A stretch of DNA of 7,582 nt from an uncultured Oxalobacteraceae bacterium. Lineage in GTDB: Bacteria; Pseudomonadota; Gammaproteobacteria; Burkholderiales; Burkholderiaceae. Numbering within the stretch: position 1 is the stretch's first letter; each line of letters opens with the position of its first letter. The translations under genes were made by a program, and so were the position numbers. Positions 1-6,707 of this stretch are shown here, piece after piece. The stretch lies in NCBI GenBank assembly GCA_946479705.1, contig CAMLHI010000092.1:1-7582 (forward strand), read 5' to 3'. Under the pieces are notes generated by a model, which saw only the letters and a list, made by a program, of their open reading frames with translations, was not told the DNA's origin and made no database searches.

Positions 1-468
1 GCCGGCATGATGGTGTTCAAGCCGATCGAGGAACTGACCGGCGAGGATTGGTCGCGCGTGCTGCAAGTCGACCTGGTGGGCGCCTTCTTCTTCATCAAGC
101 AGGCCTTCCTGCACATGAAGGAAGGCGGCGCGGTGGTCAATCTGTCCAGCGTGCACGCGCGCCAGACCGAGGCGCAAGTGGCGCCCTATGCGGCGGCCAA
201 GGCGGCGCTGCTTTCGCTGACGCGCTCGGCGGCCATCGAAGGCAAGCCGAAAGGCATCCGTGTGAACGCGATCTTGCCGGGCGCGGTGGACACGCCCATG
301 CTGTGGAATAACCCGAACGTCAAGGCGGGCAGGGAAAAGATCGACAAGGACGACGTCGGCCGGCCGGAAGACATCGCCGCGGCCGTGGCCTTCCTGGCGT
401 CGAGCGACGCGGCCTTCGTGCAGGGCGCCGAGCTGCTGGTCGACGGCGGGCGGCTCAGCGGCCTGTGA
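1..468 (+). CDS. Short-chain dehydrogenase/reductase, C-terminal part (5' end outside window)
   Basis: This is the C-terminal part of a classical SDR, an NAD(P)-dependent oxidoreductase with a Rossmann fold; the substrate cannot be told. The frame is open to base 1 and its first two codons read Ala-Gly, matching the end of the NNAG motif that follows strand beta-4. The cofactor-binding TGxxxGxG segment therefore lies upstream, and the ATG codons at 7 and 10 are internal. Counting from the Met at 7, the active-site YAAAK gives Tyr61 and Lys65, and the catalytic Ser is Ser48 in NLSSVH, 13 residues before the Tyr. The downstream motifs VNAILPGAVDTPM (residues 86-98), GRPEDIA (118-124) and the ending ELLVDGG (142-148) are typical of the family. 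The Asn of the SDR tetrad is Asp here (Asp22 in VDLVG). The gene converges on the minus-strand REC-EAL gene and ends with TGA directly against that gene's stop. Family is certain; specific function unknown. Confidence 0.93.
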   Translation, partial: AGMMVFKPIEELTGEDWSRVLQVDLVGAFFFIKQAFLHMKEGGAVVNLSSVHARQTEAQVAPYAAAKAALLSLTRSAAIEGKPKGIRVNAILPGAVDTPMLWNNPNVKAGREKIDKDDVGRPEDIAAAVAFLASSDAAFVQGAELLVDGGRLSGL

Positions 469-1665
469 TCAGAAAAACTGCTGCCAGTCTTCCAGCCAGC
501 CGGGGAAGGCTTCGGCTTCCATCGGCTTGGCGATGTGATAGCCCTGCGCATAGGTGCAGCCGAGGCGCTGCAGGAAGTCCCAGTCCTGGCGCGTCTCCAC
601 GCCCACCGCCACCGACTGGCGTTCCAGGCTGCGCGCCAGCCCCAGGCAGGTGCTGAGCACCACCGACAGCGCGCGCTTCTTCGAGGCGCCATCGACGAAG
701 CTGCGGTCGATCTTGAGTTCGGAGAACGGCACCCGCGCCAGCAGCTGCAGGTTGGAGCGCCCGGTGCCGTAGTCGTCGATGGCCAGGCCGTAGCCCATCA
801 TGCGCAGGCGCACCAGCCGCTCGATGAAGCTCGGATCGCTCACCAGCACCGAGGACTCCGGCATCTCGAAGGTGACGTAGCCGGGCATCACGCGATGGCG
901 CTCGACACAGGCGGTGATTTGCTGGATGAACTGCGGATGCGCCAGCGTGACCGGCGACAGGTTGATCGAGATGGAAATCGGCAGGCCGCGGTCGTGGAAA
1001 TAGCGGCAGCGCTCGACCGACTTTTCGATCATGCTCCAGTCGAGGAAATCGACCCGGTTGTTCTGTTCGAGCGCGCCGATGAAGGAACTCGGACCGAGCA
1101 CGCCGAACTCCGGATGGCGCCAGCGCGCGAACGCTTCCAGGCCCTTGACCTGGCCGGTTTCGAGTTCGATCTTGGGCTGGAAGAAGGGTTCGAACTGGCG
1201 CGCCTGCAGGCCGATACCGATCTGGGCGAAGCTGAAGGCCGGCCCCTTGGGCTGATCGGTCACCACCGCCGGTGGGACGTAGTTATTGAGCAGCGATTCC
1301 AGCTTGGCCACGCTGACCGGCTTGGTGATCGCGCCCAGCAGCTCGACCCCGTAGGCCTGGGCCATGGTCTCGATCGAGAACATCAGGCTGCCGCTCTGCG
1401 CGCCGGTGACGATCAGGCGCGCGCGGGTCTTGAGGGCGGCCAGGCTGCGGATCAGTTCCAGTCCGTCCATGCCCGGCAAGGCCAGGTCGATGACGGCGAT
1501 GTCGATGGTGGGATTGAAGGAATTCTGGAAGCAGCGCAGCGCGGTGTGGCCGTCGGGCGCCTGGGTGATGTTGACCGCCCCCAGGTGGCCCAGCATGACC
1601 GCCGTGGCCAGCCGCTCGGCGGTGTCGGTCTCGGCGACCAAGAATTGCAGATGCGCGATGTCCAT
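469..1665 (-). CDS. Response regulator with REC and EAL domains (RocR-like); EAL site probably degenerate
   Basis: This is a 398-residue cytoplasmic two-domain protein of RocR/VieA type. The REC domain (about 5-128) looks functional: acidic pair Glu12/Asp14, phosphoacceptor Asp60 in VIDLALPGMDG, Thr87, and Lys115 in TKP. The EAL domain (about 150-395) aligns with Pseudomonas RocR at a constant offset of +2. It has Glu177, Asn235 (INLSP), Glu267 and Glu270 (FEMPES), Asp297/Asp298 (DDYGTG), Lys318 (LKIDRSF), Glu357 and Gln374 (AQGYH). Two departures stand out: the signature is EAF, not EAL, and the first Glu of AEGVET (RocR Glu352) is Val354, codon GTG. In the family EAL domains hydrolyse c-di-GMP to pGpG; here I infer reduced or no catalysis and possibly a sensing role. 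I chose the ATG at 1665 because GGAG lies 5 bases upstream; a TTG at 1686 would add 7 residues. It lies 54 bases after the methyltransferase gene and may be co-transcribed with it. Confidence 0.95.
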   Translation of the reverse strand: MDIAHLQFLVAETDTAERLATAVMLGHLGAVNITQAPDGHTALRCFQNSFNPTIDIAVIDLALPGMDGLELIRSLAALKTRARLIVTGAQSGSLMFSIETMAQAYGVELLGAITKPVSVAKLESLLNNYVPPAVVTDQPKGPAFSFAQIGIGLQARQFEPFFQPKIELETGQVKGLEAFARWRHPEFGVLGPSSFIGALEQNNRVDFLDWSMIEKSVERCRYFHDRGLPISISINLSPVTLAHPQFIQQITACVERHRVMPGYVTFEMPESSVLVSDPSFIERLVRLRMMGYGLAIDDYGTGRSNLQLLARVPFSELKIDRSFVDGASKKRALSVVLSTCLGLARSLERQSVAVGVETRQDWDFLQRLGCTYAQGYHIAKPMEAEAFPGWLEDWQQFF

Positions 1666-1670
1666 TGAAG

Positions 1671-1674
1671 CTCC
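1671..1674 (-). promoter_or_regulatory. Shine-Dalgarno site of the REC-EAL gene
   Basis: GGAG on the minus strand lies 5 bases before the ATG at 1665. It favours that start over the in-frame TTG at 1686. Confidence 0.7.
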
Positions 1675-1719
1675 AGCTGATCTCAAGATGGCAGATTACC
1701 CGCAGATGGCGGTGTTCGT

Positions 1720-2505
1720 CTATGCCTGAATCTGCCGCAGCTGTTCAAAAAAACACACGGCGGCGCAAGCTGCCACGTTGAGCGACTCGATTTGACCCGC
1801 ATGGGGTAGCACGACTTGATGAGTTGCCAAGGCCATCAAGTCGTCGGCCACGCCCTGCCCTTCATGCCCGAGCAGCCAGCCCACCGGCTGGCGCAGGTCG
1901 ACATCGTACAGGCGCTGGGTGGCATAGCCGCTGGTGGCCAGCACCGCTACCTTCGAGGCGCGGATCAGGGCGGCCAGGTCGACGTTCTCGTGGATCTCGA
2001 CCACGAAATGCGCACCCATGGCCGCGCGCAGCACCTTGGGCGACCAGCAGAAGGCCGTGCCGCTGCTGCAGTAGACCTGGGTAATGCCGGCCGCCGCCGC
2101 GCTGCGCAGGATCGAGCCGACATTGCCGGGGTCCTGGAGATTGTCCAGCAGGACCGCCGACACGGTCAGCGCGCTGGGCAGCGGCAGTGCCGGCGTATCG
2201 ATCAGGAACATCAGGCCGACGCCATGCTCGACCTGGCTGATGGCGTTGTAGAGCGCGTCCGGCATGACGGTGCAGTGCGCGTGGGCGTTCTCGCACTGCA
2301 TGACGATGGCGGCCACTTCCGGATTGGCCAGCGCGCTTTCGGCCACGATGCAGTGGCGCGGCGCGGCGCGCAGCTGCAGGTAGGCCTGGCACAGGTGTAC
2401 GCCGTCGAGCAGGGTCTGACCGGCTTTTCTCCGCGCCTGCGAGCTGGTGGCCAGGTGCTTAAGGTCCTTGTAGAGCGGATTGTCGCGCGATGTGATGGTC
2501 TTCAT
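1720..2505 (-). CDS. TrmH/SpoU-family RNA 2'-O-ribose methyltransferase
   Basis: This is a 261-residue SPOUT-class methyltransferase, expected to transfer methyl from S-adenosylmethionine to a ribose 2'-OH in rRNA or tRNA. The N-terminal part (about 1-100) contains [14 protein letters not shown], which resembles the SpoU substrate-binding domain (L30e-like fold). The C-terminal part carries all three SpoU motifs. Motif 1 is [14 protein letters not shown] (121-134), with Asn128 and Arg134. Motif 2 is LLGHEGQG (211-218), with Glu215. Motif 3 is [12 protein letters not shown] (239-250). These form the SAM-binding trefoil knot and the catalytic Arg. The protein resembles the RlmB/TsnR/YsgA group, but the sequence alone does not fix the modified nucleotide, so no symbol is given. 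The ATG overlaps the rnhB stop (ATGA); GGAG sits 11 bases upstream, rather far, so coupling to rnhB translation is likely. In E. coli dnaE occupies this place after rnhB. Confidence 0.95.
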   Translation of the reverse strand: MKTITSRDNPLYKDLKHLATSSQARRKAGQTLLDGVHLCQAYLQLRAAPRHCIVAESALANPEVAAIVMQCENAHAHCTVMPDALYNAISQVEHGVGLMFLIDTPALPLPSALTVSAVLLDNLQDPGNVGSILRSAAAAGITQVYCSSGTAFCWSPKVLRAAMGAHFVVEIHENVDLAALIRASKVAVLATSGYATQRLYDVDLRQPVGWLLGHEGQGVADDLMALATHQVVLPHAGQIESLNVAACAAVCFFEQLRQIQA

Positions 2506-3179
2506 GCAGGCTCGAACTCCAACATGTCACCGAAATCCAGCTGTACGCCATCCAGGCCCAGGGCCGCGCGCACTGGCGCGAACGAGCGCCGGTGCACCGG
2601 GCAGGCACCATGCTCGCGCAGGCGTTCCAGGTGCATGGCGGTGCCGTAGCCCTTGTGCTGGTCGAAGCCGTACTGCGGATACTGCGCGTGCAAGGTCACC
2701 AGCTGCGCATCGCGCGCAGTCTTGGCCAGGATCGAGGCAGCCGAAATCGCGTGCACCTTGTCGTCGCCTTCGACGATCGGATGGCAGCGGATACTCATCA
2801 CCGGGCTGCGGTTGCCGTCGATCAGGGCGATGGTCGGCATGATGTGCAGCGCTTCGACCGCGCGCCGCATCGCCAGCATGGTCGCCTGCAGGATGTTCAG
2901 GTTGTCGATTTCCTCGTGCGAGCATTCGGCCACTGCCCAGGCCAGCGCGTGCAGCTTGATCAGCGGTGCCAGTTCCTCGCGCCGTTCGGCGGTGAGCTTT
3001 TTCGAGTCGCGCAGGCCCTCGATCGGACGGTCGGGATGCAGGATCACGGCTGCGGCCACCACCGGACCGGCCAGCGGACCGCGCCCGGCTTCGTCGACGC
3101 CGCAGACGATGTCGTCCACCGTGAACGGCAGCGCGTTCTTCTTCAGCCCGGGATAGAAATTGACCTTGGTTTTTCTCAT
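2502..3179 (-). CDS. rnhB: Ribonuclease HII
   Basis: This 225-residue type II RNase H cleaves the RNA strand of RNA-DNA hybrids and nicks DNA at single misincorporated ribonucleotides, starting ribonucleotide excision repair. The DEDD metal site is complete: Asp29-Glu30 in [14 protein letters not shown], Asp121 in LIDGN, and Asp139 in VEGDDKV. Other family blocks are RDSKKL (57-62), [13 protein letters not shown] (145-157) and HKGYGT (175-180). The C-terminal [10 protein letters not shown] (194-203) is also characteristic. The start is the ATG at 3179, which overlaps the lpxB stop as ATGA; no good Shine-Dalgarno site is visible, so translation probably depends on coupling. The frame stays open upstream to 3452, but that stretch lies inside lpxB and has no family similarity. 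The gene continues the lpx operon, as in E. coli. Confidence 0.98.
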   Translation of the reverse strand: MRKTKVNFYPGLKKNALPFTVDDIVCGVDEAGRGPLAGPVVAAAVILHPDRPIEGLRDSKKLTAERREELAPLIKLHALAWAVAECSHEEIDNLNILQATMLAMRRAVEALHIMPTIALIDGNRSPVMSIRCHPIVEGDDKVHAISAASILAKTARDAQLVTLHAQYPQYGFDQHKGYGTAMHLERLREHGACPVHRRSFAPVRAALGLDGVQLDFGDMLEFEPA

Positions 3180-4342
3180 GATGTCTTTGACGATGCGATG
3201 ACACGCAGGACCGCGGCCGCGCTTTCCTCGGCGCTGTTGCGCAGCAGGCTGCGGTGCATTTCGGTGAAGCGCTGCGCCAGGCGCGCACGGTTGGCGCCGT
3301 CCGAGAGCTGCTCCCACATGGCATCGGCCAGCTTGGCGGGGGTGCAGTCGTGCTGGATCAGTTCGGGCACCACGAACTCGCGCGAGAGGATGTTGGGCAG
3401 GCCGATCCACGGCAGGTAGCCCATGTGGCGCATGATCTGGTACGAGCTCCACAGCACCTTGTAGGCGATCACCATGGGCTTCTTGTGCAGCGCCACTTCG
3501 AGCGTGGCGGTGCCGGAGGCGGCCAGCACGGCATCGGCGGCGGCGATCGCGGTGTGCGAGCTGCCGTCGGTGAGCTGGATGGACACGCCGGCCAGGCCGG
3601 CCTTGGCGACGGCCTGTTCGAAATACGCACGCTGGCGCGCACCGGCCATCGGCACCACGAAGTGCAGGTCGGGGTCGCGCGCGGCCAGCAGCGTGACCGC
3701 GCCCAGGAAGGGTTCGGCCAGGTACTTGAGTTCACCCATGCGGCTGCCCGGCATGACCGTCACCACGCGCACATCGCCTTCGATGCCGAGGGCGCGGCGT
3801 GCGCCGGCAGTGTCGATCTCCATCGGGATCACTTCAGCCAGCGGATGGCCGATGTAGGTCACCGGCACGCCTGCCTTGCGGTAGATTTCTTCCTCGAAGG
3901 GGAAGATCACCAGCATGTGCGAGACCGCCTTGACGATCTTCTTGATGCGCCAGCCACGCCAGGCCCAGATCTGCGGACTGATGAAGTGCACGGTGGGGAT
4001 GCCGGCCTCGCGCAGCTGCTGCTCCAGGCCGAGATTGAAACCGGGGTAGTCGGCGCCGATGAAGACCGAGGGCTTGTCGGCGATGAGGCGGTCGCGCAGC
4101 TGGTCCTGGATGGCCTTGATCTCGCGGTAGCGCGGGATGATCTCGAACAGGCCGCGCACGGTCAGCTTGTCGATCTCGACGTCGGACTCGAAGCCCTGGG
4201 CGATCATGCGCTCGCCGCCGATGCCGTGGTAACGGGCATGCGGCAGGCTGGCGCGCAAGCCTTCCATCAGGCGCGCGGCCAGCAGGTCGCCGGACACCTC
4301 GCCGGCGACCATCGCGACCGACACCTCAGCGGACGATGCCAC
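3176..4342 (-). CDS. lpxB: Lipid-A-disaccharide synthase
   Basis: This 388-residue GT19 glycosyltransferase is a peripheral inner-membrane enzyme. It joins UDP-2,3-diacylglucosamine to lipid X, giving the beta-1',6 disaccharide 1-phosphate of lipid A. It aligns with E. coli LpxB at the same numbering through residue 201. VAGEVSGD (12-19) is the N-terminal glycine loop, Asp98 is the proposed catalytic base, ISPQIWAWR (121-129) is conserved, and Arg201 sits in MPGSR. The C-terminal donor site shows [10 protein letters not shown] (about residue 274 on). Around Asp98 the sequence is IGADYPGFN, where E. coli has VGIDAPDFN, an unusual variant. The start is a GTG at 4342, supported by GGAGAG 8 bases upstream (4351-4356) and by exact agreement with the E. 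coli N-terminus. It overlaps the lpxA end by 17 bases. Alternatives at 4324 (GTG) and 4312 (ATG) would cut into the first beta strand. rnhB follows with an ATGA overlap. Confidence 0.98.
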   Translation of the reverse strand: MASSAEVSVAMVAGEVSGDLLAARLMEGLRASLPHARYHGIGGERMIAQGFESDVEIDKLTVRGLFEIIPRYREIKAIQDQLRDRLIADKPSVFIGADYPGFNLGLEQQLREAGIPTVHFISPQIWAWRGWRIKKIVKAVSHMLVIFPFEEEIYRKAGVPVTYIGHPLAEVIPMEIDTAGARRALGIEGDVRVVTVMPGSRMGELKYLAEPFLGAVTLLAARDPDLHFVVPMAGARQRAYFEQAVAKAGLAGVSIQLTDGSSHTAIAAADAVLAASGTATLEVALHKKPMVIAYKVLWSSYQIMRHMGYLPWIGLPNILSREFVVPELIQHDCTPAKLADAMWEQLSDGANRARLAQRFTEMHRSLLRNSAEESAAAVLRVIASSKTS

Positions 4343-5114
4343 GGGTCGCGCTCTCCAGAAAGGTGCGCCAGGCGGCGTACTGCTCGCCGGCCTCGGTGGC
4401 GGCGTCCTGCGCGCCGGCCAGCTCCTGCTTGGCTTCCTCGAGCGTCAAGCCGTTGCGGTACACCAGCTTGTAGGCGTTGCGGATGGCGTCGATCTGCGGA
4501 CGGGTGAAGCCGCGCCGCTTGAGGCCTTCGATGTTGACGCCGCGCGCGCCGGCCGGGTTGCCCGAGACGAGCACGAAGGGCGGCACGTCCTGGGTCAGGC
4601 TGGTGTACATGCCCACGAAGGCATGCGCGCCGATCTTGCAGAACTGGTGCACGCCCGCGTAGCCGGACAGGATGGCCCAGTCGCCCACTTCCACGTGACC
4701 GGCCAGCTGGGCATTGTTGGAAAAGATGGTATTGCTGCCGACCTGGCAGTCGTGCGCCAGGTGCACATAGGCCGAGATCCAGTTGTCGTTGCCCAGCCGG
4801 GTAACGCCCTTGTCCTGCACGGTGCCGGTATTGAAGGTGACGAACTCGCGCACGGTATTGCGGTCGCCGATCTCCAGCCGGGTCGGCTCGCCCGACCACT
4901 TCTTGTCCTGCGGCGCGGCGCCGATGGACGAGAACTGGAAGAACTTGTTGTCGCGGCCGATGGTGGTGTGGCCTTCGATGACCACATGCGGGCCGACCTC
5001 GGTGCCATCGCCGATGCGCACATTGGGGCCGACCATCGAAAAGGCGCCGATGCTGACGCCCTCGCCCAGTTCGGCCTTGGGGTCGACAATCGCGGTGGGG
5101 TGGATCGTCGCCAT
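4326..5114 (-). CDS. lpxA: UDP-N-acetylglucosamine O-acyltransferase
   Basis: This cytoplasmic trimeric enzyme moves a 3-hydroxyacyl chain from ACP to the 3-OH of UDP-GlcNAc, the first step of lipid A synthesis. At 262 residues it equals the E. coli length. Residues about 3-185 are imperfect hexapeptide repeats ([LIV]-G-x-x-x-x type) of a left-handed beta-helix. The catalytic base is His121 in HLAHDC (E. coli His125). VHQFCKIGAH (155-164) and VNIEGLKRRGF (193-203) are signature blocks, and the tail ends STRG-like (ATRGIVR). The chain-length ruler position (E. coli Gly173) is Met169 in VGMY, matching Pseudomonas aeruginosa Met169, so a preference for 3-hydroxydecanoyl-ACP is inferred. The ATG at 5114 was chosen because it gives the family N-terminus [10 protein letters not shown]; an in-frame extension to 5162 lies in fabZ and is unlike the family. 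It overlaps the fabZ stop by one base (TAATG), and lpxB starts within its 3' end. Confidence 0.99.
   Translation of the reverse strand: MATIHPTAIVDPKAELGEGVSIGAFSMVGPNVRIGDGTEVGPHVVIEGHTTIGRDNKFFQFSSIGAAPQDKKWSGEPTRLEIGDRNTVREFVTFNTGTVQDKGVTRLGNDNWISAYVHLAHDCQVGSNTIFSNNAQLAGHVEVGDWAILSGYAGVHQFCKIGAHAFVGMYTSLTQDVPPFVLVSGNPAGARGVNIEGLKRRGFTRPQIDAIRNAYKLVYRNGLTLEEAKQELAGAQDAATEAGEQYAAWRTFLESATRGIVR
4351..4356 (-). promoter_or_regulatory. Shine-Dalgarno site of lpxB, inside the lpxA 3' end
   Basis: GGAGAG on the minus strand stands 8 bases before the GTG at 4342. It decides for this GTG as the lpxB start and shows that the lpxB initiation signal is embedded in lpxA codons. Confidence 0.65.
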
Positions 5115-5599
5115 TACTGCCCCGCTGGCTGGCTCGCGTCCACGGCGCTGCGGATGGTGCACATCAGTTCTGCTTCGACCGCCACGGCGCCATCGACCGA
5201 GCCGACCGCCTTGTACTTCCAGATGCCGCGCGACACGCGCAGTATCTCGACGTCCATCTTGAGCTGGTCGCCGGGGCCGACCGGGCGCTTGAAGCGCGCA
5301 TTGTCGATGCCCACGAAGTACACCACCGAGTTTTCGTCCGGCTGCACGCCCATGGTCAGGAAGGACAGGATGGCCGCGGTCTGGGCCATCGCTTCGATCA
5401 TCAGCACGCCCGGCATGACCGGCTTGTGCGGGAAGTGGCCGTTGAAGAATTCTTCATTGGCGGTGACGTTCTTGATCGCCGTGATGCTCTTGTTGGCTTC
5501 CCAGGTCAGCACGCGGTCGACCAGCAGCAGCGGATAGCGGTGCGGCAGCAGCTTCTTGATGGCGCAGATATCCAGGGTTTTGTTTTCGGTAGTGGTCAT
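5114..5599 (-). CDS. fabZ: 3-hydroxyacyl-[acyl-carrier-protein] dehydratase FabZ
   Basis: This 161-residue single hot-dog domain enzyme dehydrates 3-hydroxyacyl-ACP to trans-2-enoyl-ACP in type II fatty acid elongation. It competes with LpxA and LpxD for the same substrate, which explains its place between their genes. The active-site segment [14 protein letters not shown] (51-64) gives catalytic His55, and IEAMAQ (68-73) gives Glu69; E. coli has His54 and Glu68. [14 protein letters not shown] (17-30) is the usual N-terminal block, and [14 protein letters not shown] falls around 104-117. Length is normal for the family. The start ATG shares its A with the lpxD stop (TAATG), and the stop TAA shares its last A with the lpxA start. 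No strong Shine-Dalgarno site precedes it (CAGAAAAATAATG), so coupling to lpxD is likely. The family also contains FabA, but FabA's longer length and motifs are not seen. Confidence 0.99.
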   Translation of the reverse strand: MTTTENKTLDICAIKKLLPHRYPLLLVDRVLTWEANKSITAIKNVTANEEFFNGHFPHKPVMPGVLMIEAMAQTAAILSFLTMGVQPDENSVVYFVGIDNARFKRPVGPGDQLKMDVEILRVSRGIWKYKAVGSVDGAVAVEAELMCTIRSAVDASQPAGQ

Positions 5600-6645
5600 T
5601 ATTTTTCTGTCAGAGTTTTTATGGTTTTTTCCAAGGCCCGGATTTTATCGCGCATCGTGTCCAGATTGCGAACGATGGCGGCGGTTTTTTCCCAGTCGGC
5701 GTTCTTGGCCAGCGGATAGAAGCCGGTGTACTGGCCCGCTTCGGCGATCGAGCGGCTCACCATGCTGCCCGAGGAGATGTGCACATGGTCGGCGATGGTC
5801 AGGTGGCCCAGCACCATGGCGGCCCCGCCGAAGGTGCAGTACTTGCCGATAATGGCGCTGCCGGCCACGCCCACGCAGCCGGCCATCGCGGTGTGCGCGC
5901 CGATGCGGCAGTTGTGGCCGATCTGGATCTGGTTATCGAGCTTGACGCCGTCTTCGATGATGGTGTCGGCCAGCGCGCCGCGGTCGACCGTGGTGTTGGC
6001 GCCGATGTCGACATCGTCGCCGATCACCACCCGGCCGGTCTGGGGAATCTTGATGTACACGCCGCCCTCGTTGGCGAAGCCGAAGCCGTCGGTGCCGATC
6101 ACGGCGCCCGAATGCAGGATGCCGCGCGCGCCGATCACGCACTCGGCGTGGAAGCTCACGTTGGGGAACAGGCGGGTGCCCTCGCCGATGCGCGCATTGC
6201 GGCCCACAAAACTGCCGGCGCCGATGATGGCGCCCTCACCGATTACCGCCCCGGTTTCGACGGTCGCGTTGGGACCCACGTGGGCGCTGGCGGCCACCTG
6301 CGCGCCATCGGCCACGCTGGCGCGCGGGTCGATGCCGGGCGCCGGCAGCACCTCGGTCAGCGCGGCGAAATACTGGGCGGCGCGGGCGAACCAGGCGTAC
6401 GGATTGGTGGTGAGGATGCGCGCGCCCTGGAACGTGGCGGCCACCGCCTCGTCGTCCTTGGGCGCGAGGATCAGCGCCGCGGCGCCGCTTTGGGCGGCCT
6501 GGGCGCGCAGCTTGCTGTTGCTGAGGAAGCTGATGTGCGATACGCCGGCTTCGGCCAATGGTGCAATGCCGGAGACTTCGATCTCCGGGTCGCCCACCAG
6601 TTGTCCGCCCAGGCGTTCGACCAATTGTGCCAGTCGGGTGCCCAT
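5599..6645 (-). CDS. lpxD: UDP-3-O-(3-hydroxyacyl)glucosamine N-acyltransferase
   Basis: This 348-residue enzyme adds the second 3-hydroxyacyl chain, from ACP, to the 2-amino group of UDP-3-O-acylglucosamine, the third step of lipid A synthesis. The N-terminal uridine-binding domain is about 1-100, with ISFLSNSKL at 38-46. Hexapeptide repeats forming a left-handed beta-helix span about 105-300. A C-terminal helix, roughly 317-346, contains [20 protein letters not shown] and corresponds to the ACP-binding helix. The catalytic His is His244 in IQIGHN (E. coli His239), and His281 matches E. coli His276. Met295 falls at the E. coli ruler position Met290. [18 protein letters not shown] (206-223) is a strong family signature. 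The start ATG at 6645 has only a weak upstream purine run (AAAGATCAAG). It lies 62 bases after skp, behind a GC-rich hairpin, and its stop overlaps the fabZ start. Confidence 0.99.
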   Translation of the reverse strand: MGTRLAQLVERLGGQLVGDPEIEVSGIAPLAEAGVSHISFLSNSKLRAQAAQSGAAALILAPKDDEAVAATFQGARILTTNPYAWFARAAQYFAALTEVLPAPGIDPRASVADGAQVAASAHVGPNATVETGAVIGEGAIIGAGSFVGRNARIGEGTRLFPNVSFHAECVIGARGILHSGAVIGTDGFGFANEGGVYIKIPQTGRVVIGDDVDIGANTTVDRGALADTIIEDGVKLDNQIQIGHNCRIGAHTAMAGCVGVAGSAIIGKYCTFGGAAMVLGHLTIADHVHISSGSMVSRSIAEAGQYTGFYPLAKNADWEKTAAIVRNLDTMRDKIRALEKTIKTLTEK

Positions 6646-6677
6646 CTTGATCTTTTCGTGTGGAGTGTTGAAAGTGC

Positions 6678-6699
6678 GGCGGCGCGCGGCGGCGCCGCC
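6678..6699 (-). other. GC-only hairpin between skp and lpxD
   Basis: GGCGGCGC at 6678-6685 is perfectly complementary to GCGCCGCC at 6692-6699, with a 6-base loop between them. The result is an 8-pair stem of G-C pairs only, in the 62-base gap between the skp stop and the lpxD start. On the transcribed strand it is followed by CACTTTCAAC, not a T run, so it is not a standard intrinsic terminator. It could act in mRNA processing, stability or partial attenuation; this is inference. Confidence 0.5.
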
Positions 6700-6707
6700 C
6701 TGGCAGT

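Noticed and set aside
535..1668. 377-codon open frame on the + strand opposite the REC-EAL gene
   Set aside because: Shadow of the REC-EAL frame; low-complexity Arg/Gln/Asp/His composition and no recognisable motif.
3180..3452. N-terminal extension of RNase HII by about 90 residues
   Set aside because: The extension lies wholly inside lpxB, is Arg/Pro/His rich and unlike the family; the ATG at 3179 gives the normal length and an ATGA junction.
3254..4507. 417-codon open frame on the + strand opposite lpxB and the lpxA end
   Set aside because: It is antisense to two well-recognised enzymes, is rich in His, Asp, Gly and Gln in the way expected of a reverse frame in GC-rich DNA, and shows no domain.
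5115..5162. 16-residue N-terminal extension of LpxA
   Set aside because: It overlaps the fabZ end and is unlike any LpxA; starting at 5114 gives exactly the E. coli length of 262 residues.
4326..6645. Tandem repeats in lpxA and lpxD as DNA repeats
   Set aside because: The periodicity is at the protein level (hexapeptide beta-helix coils) and the DNA copies are too diverged to be repeat elements.
6678..6699. Intrinsic terminator after skp
   Set aside because: The stem is strong but is followed by CACTTTCAAC rather than a T run, so it is listed as a hairpin of unknown role.
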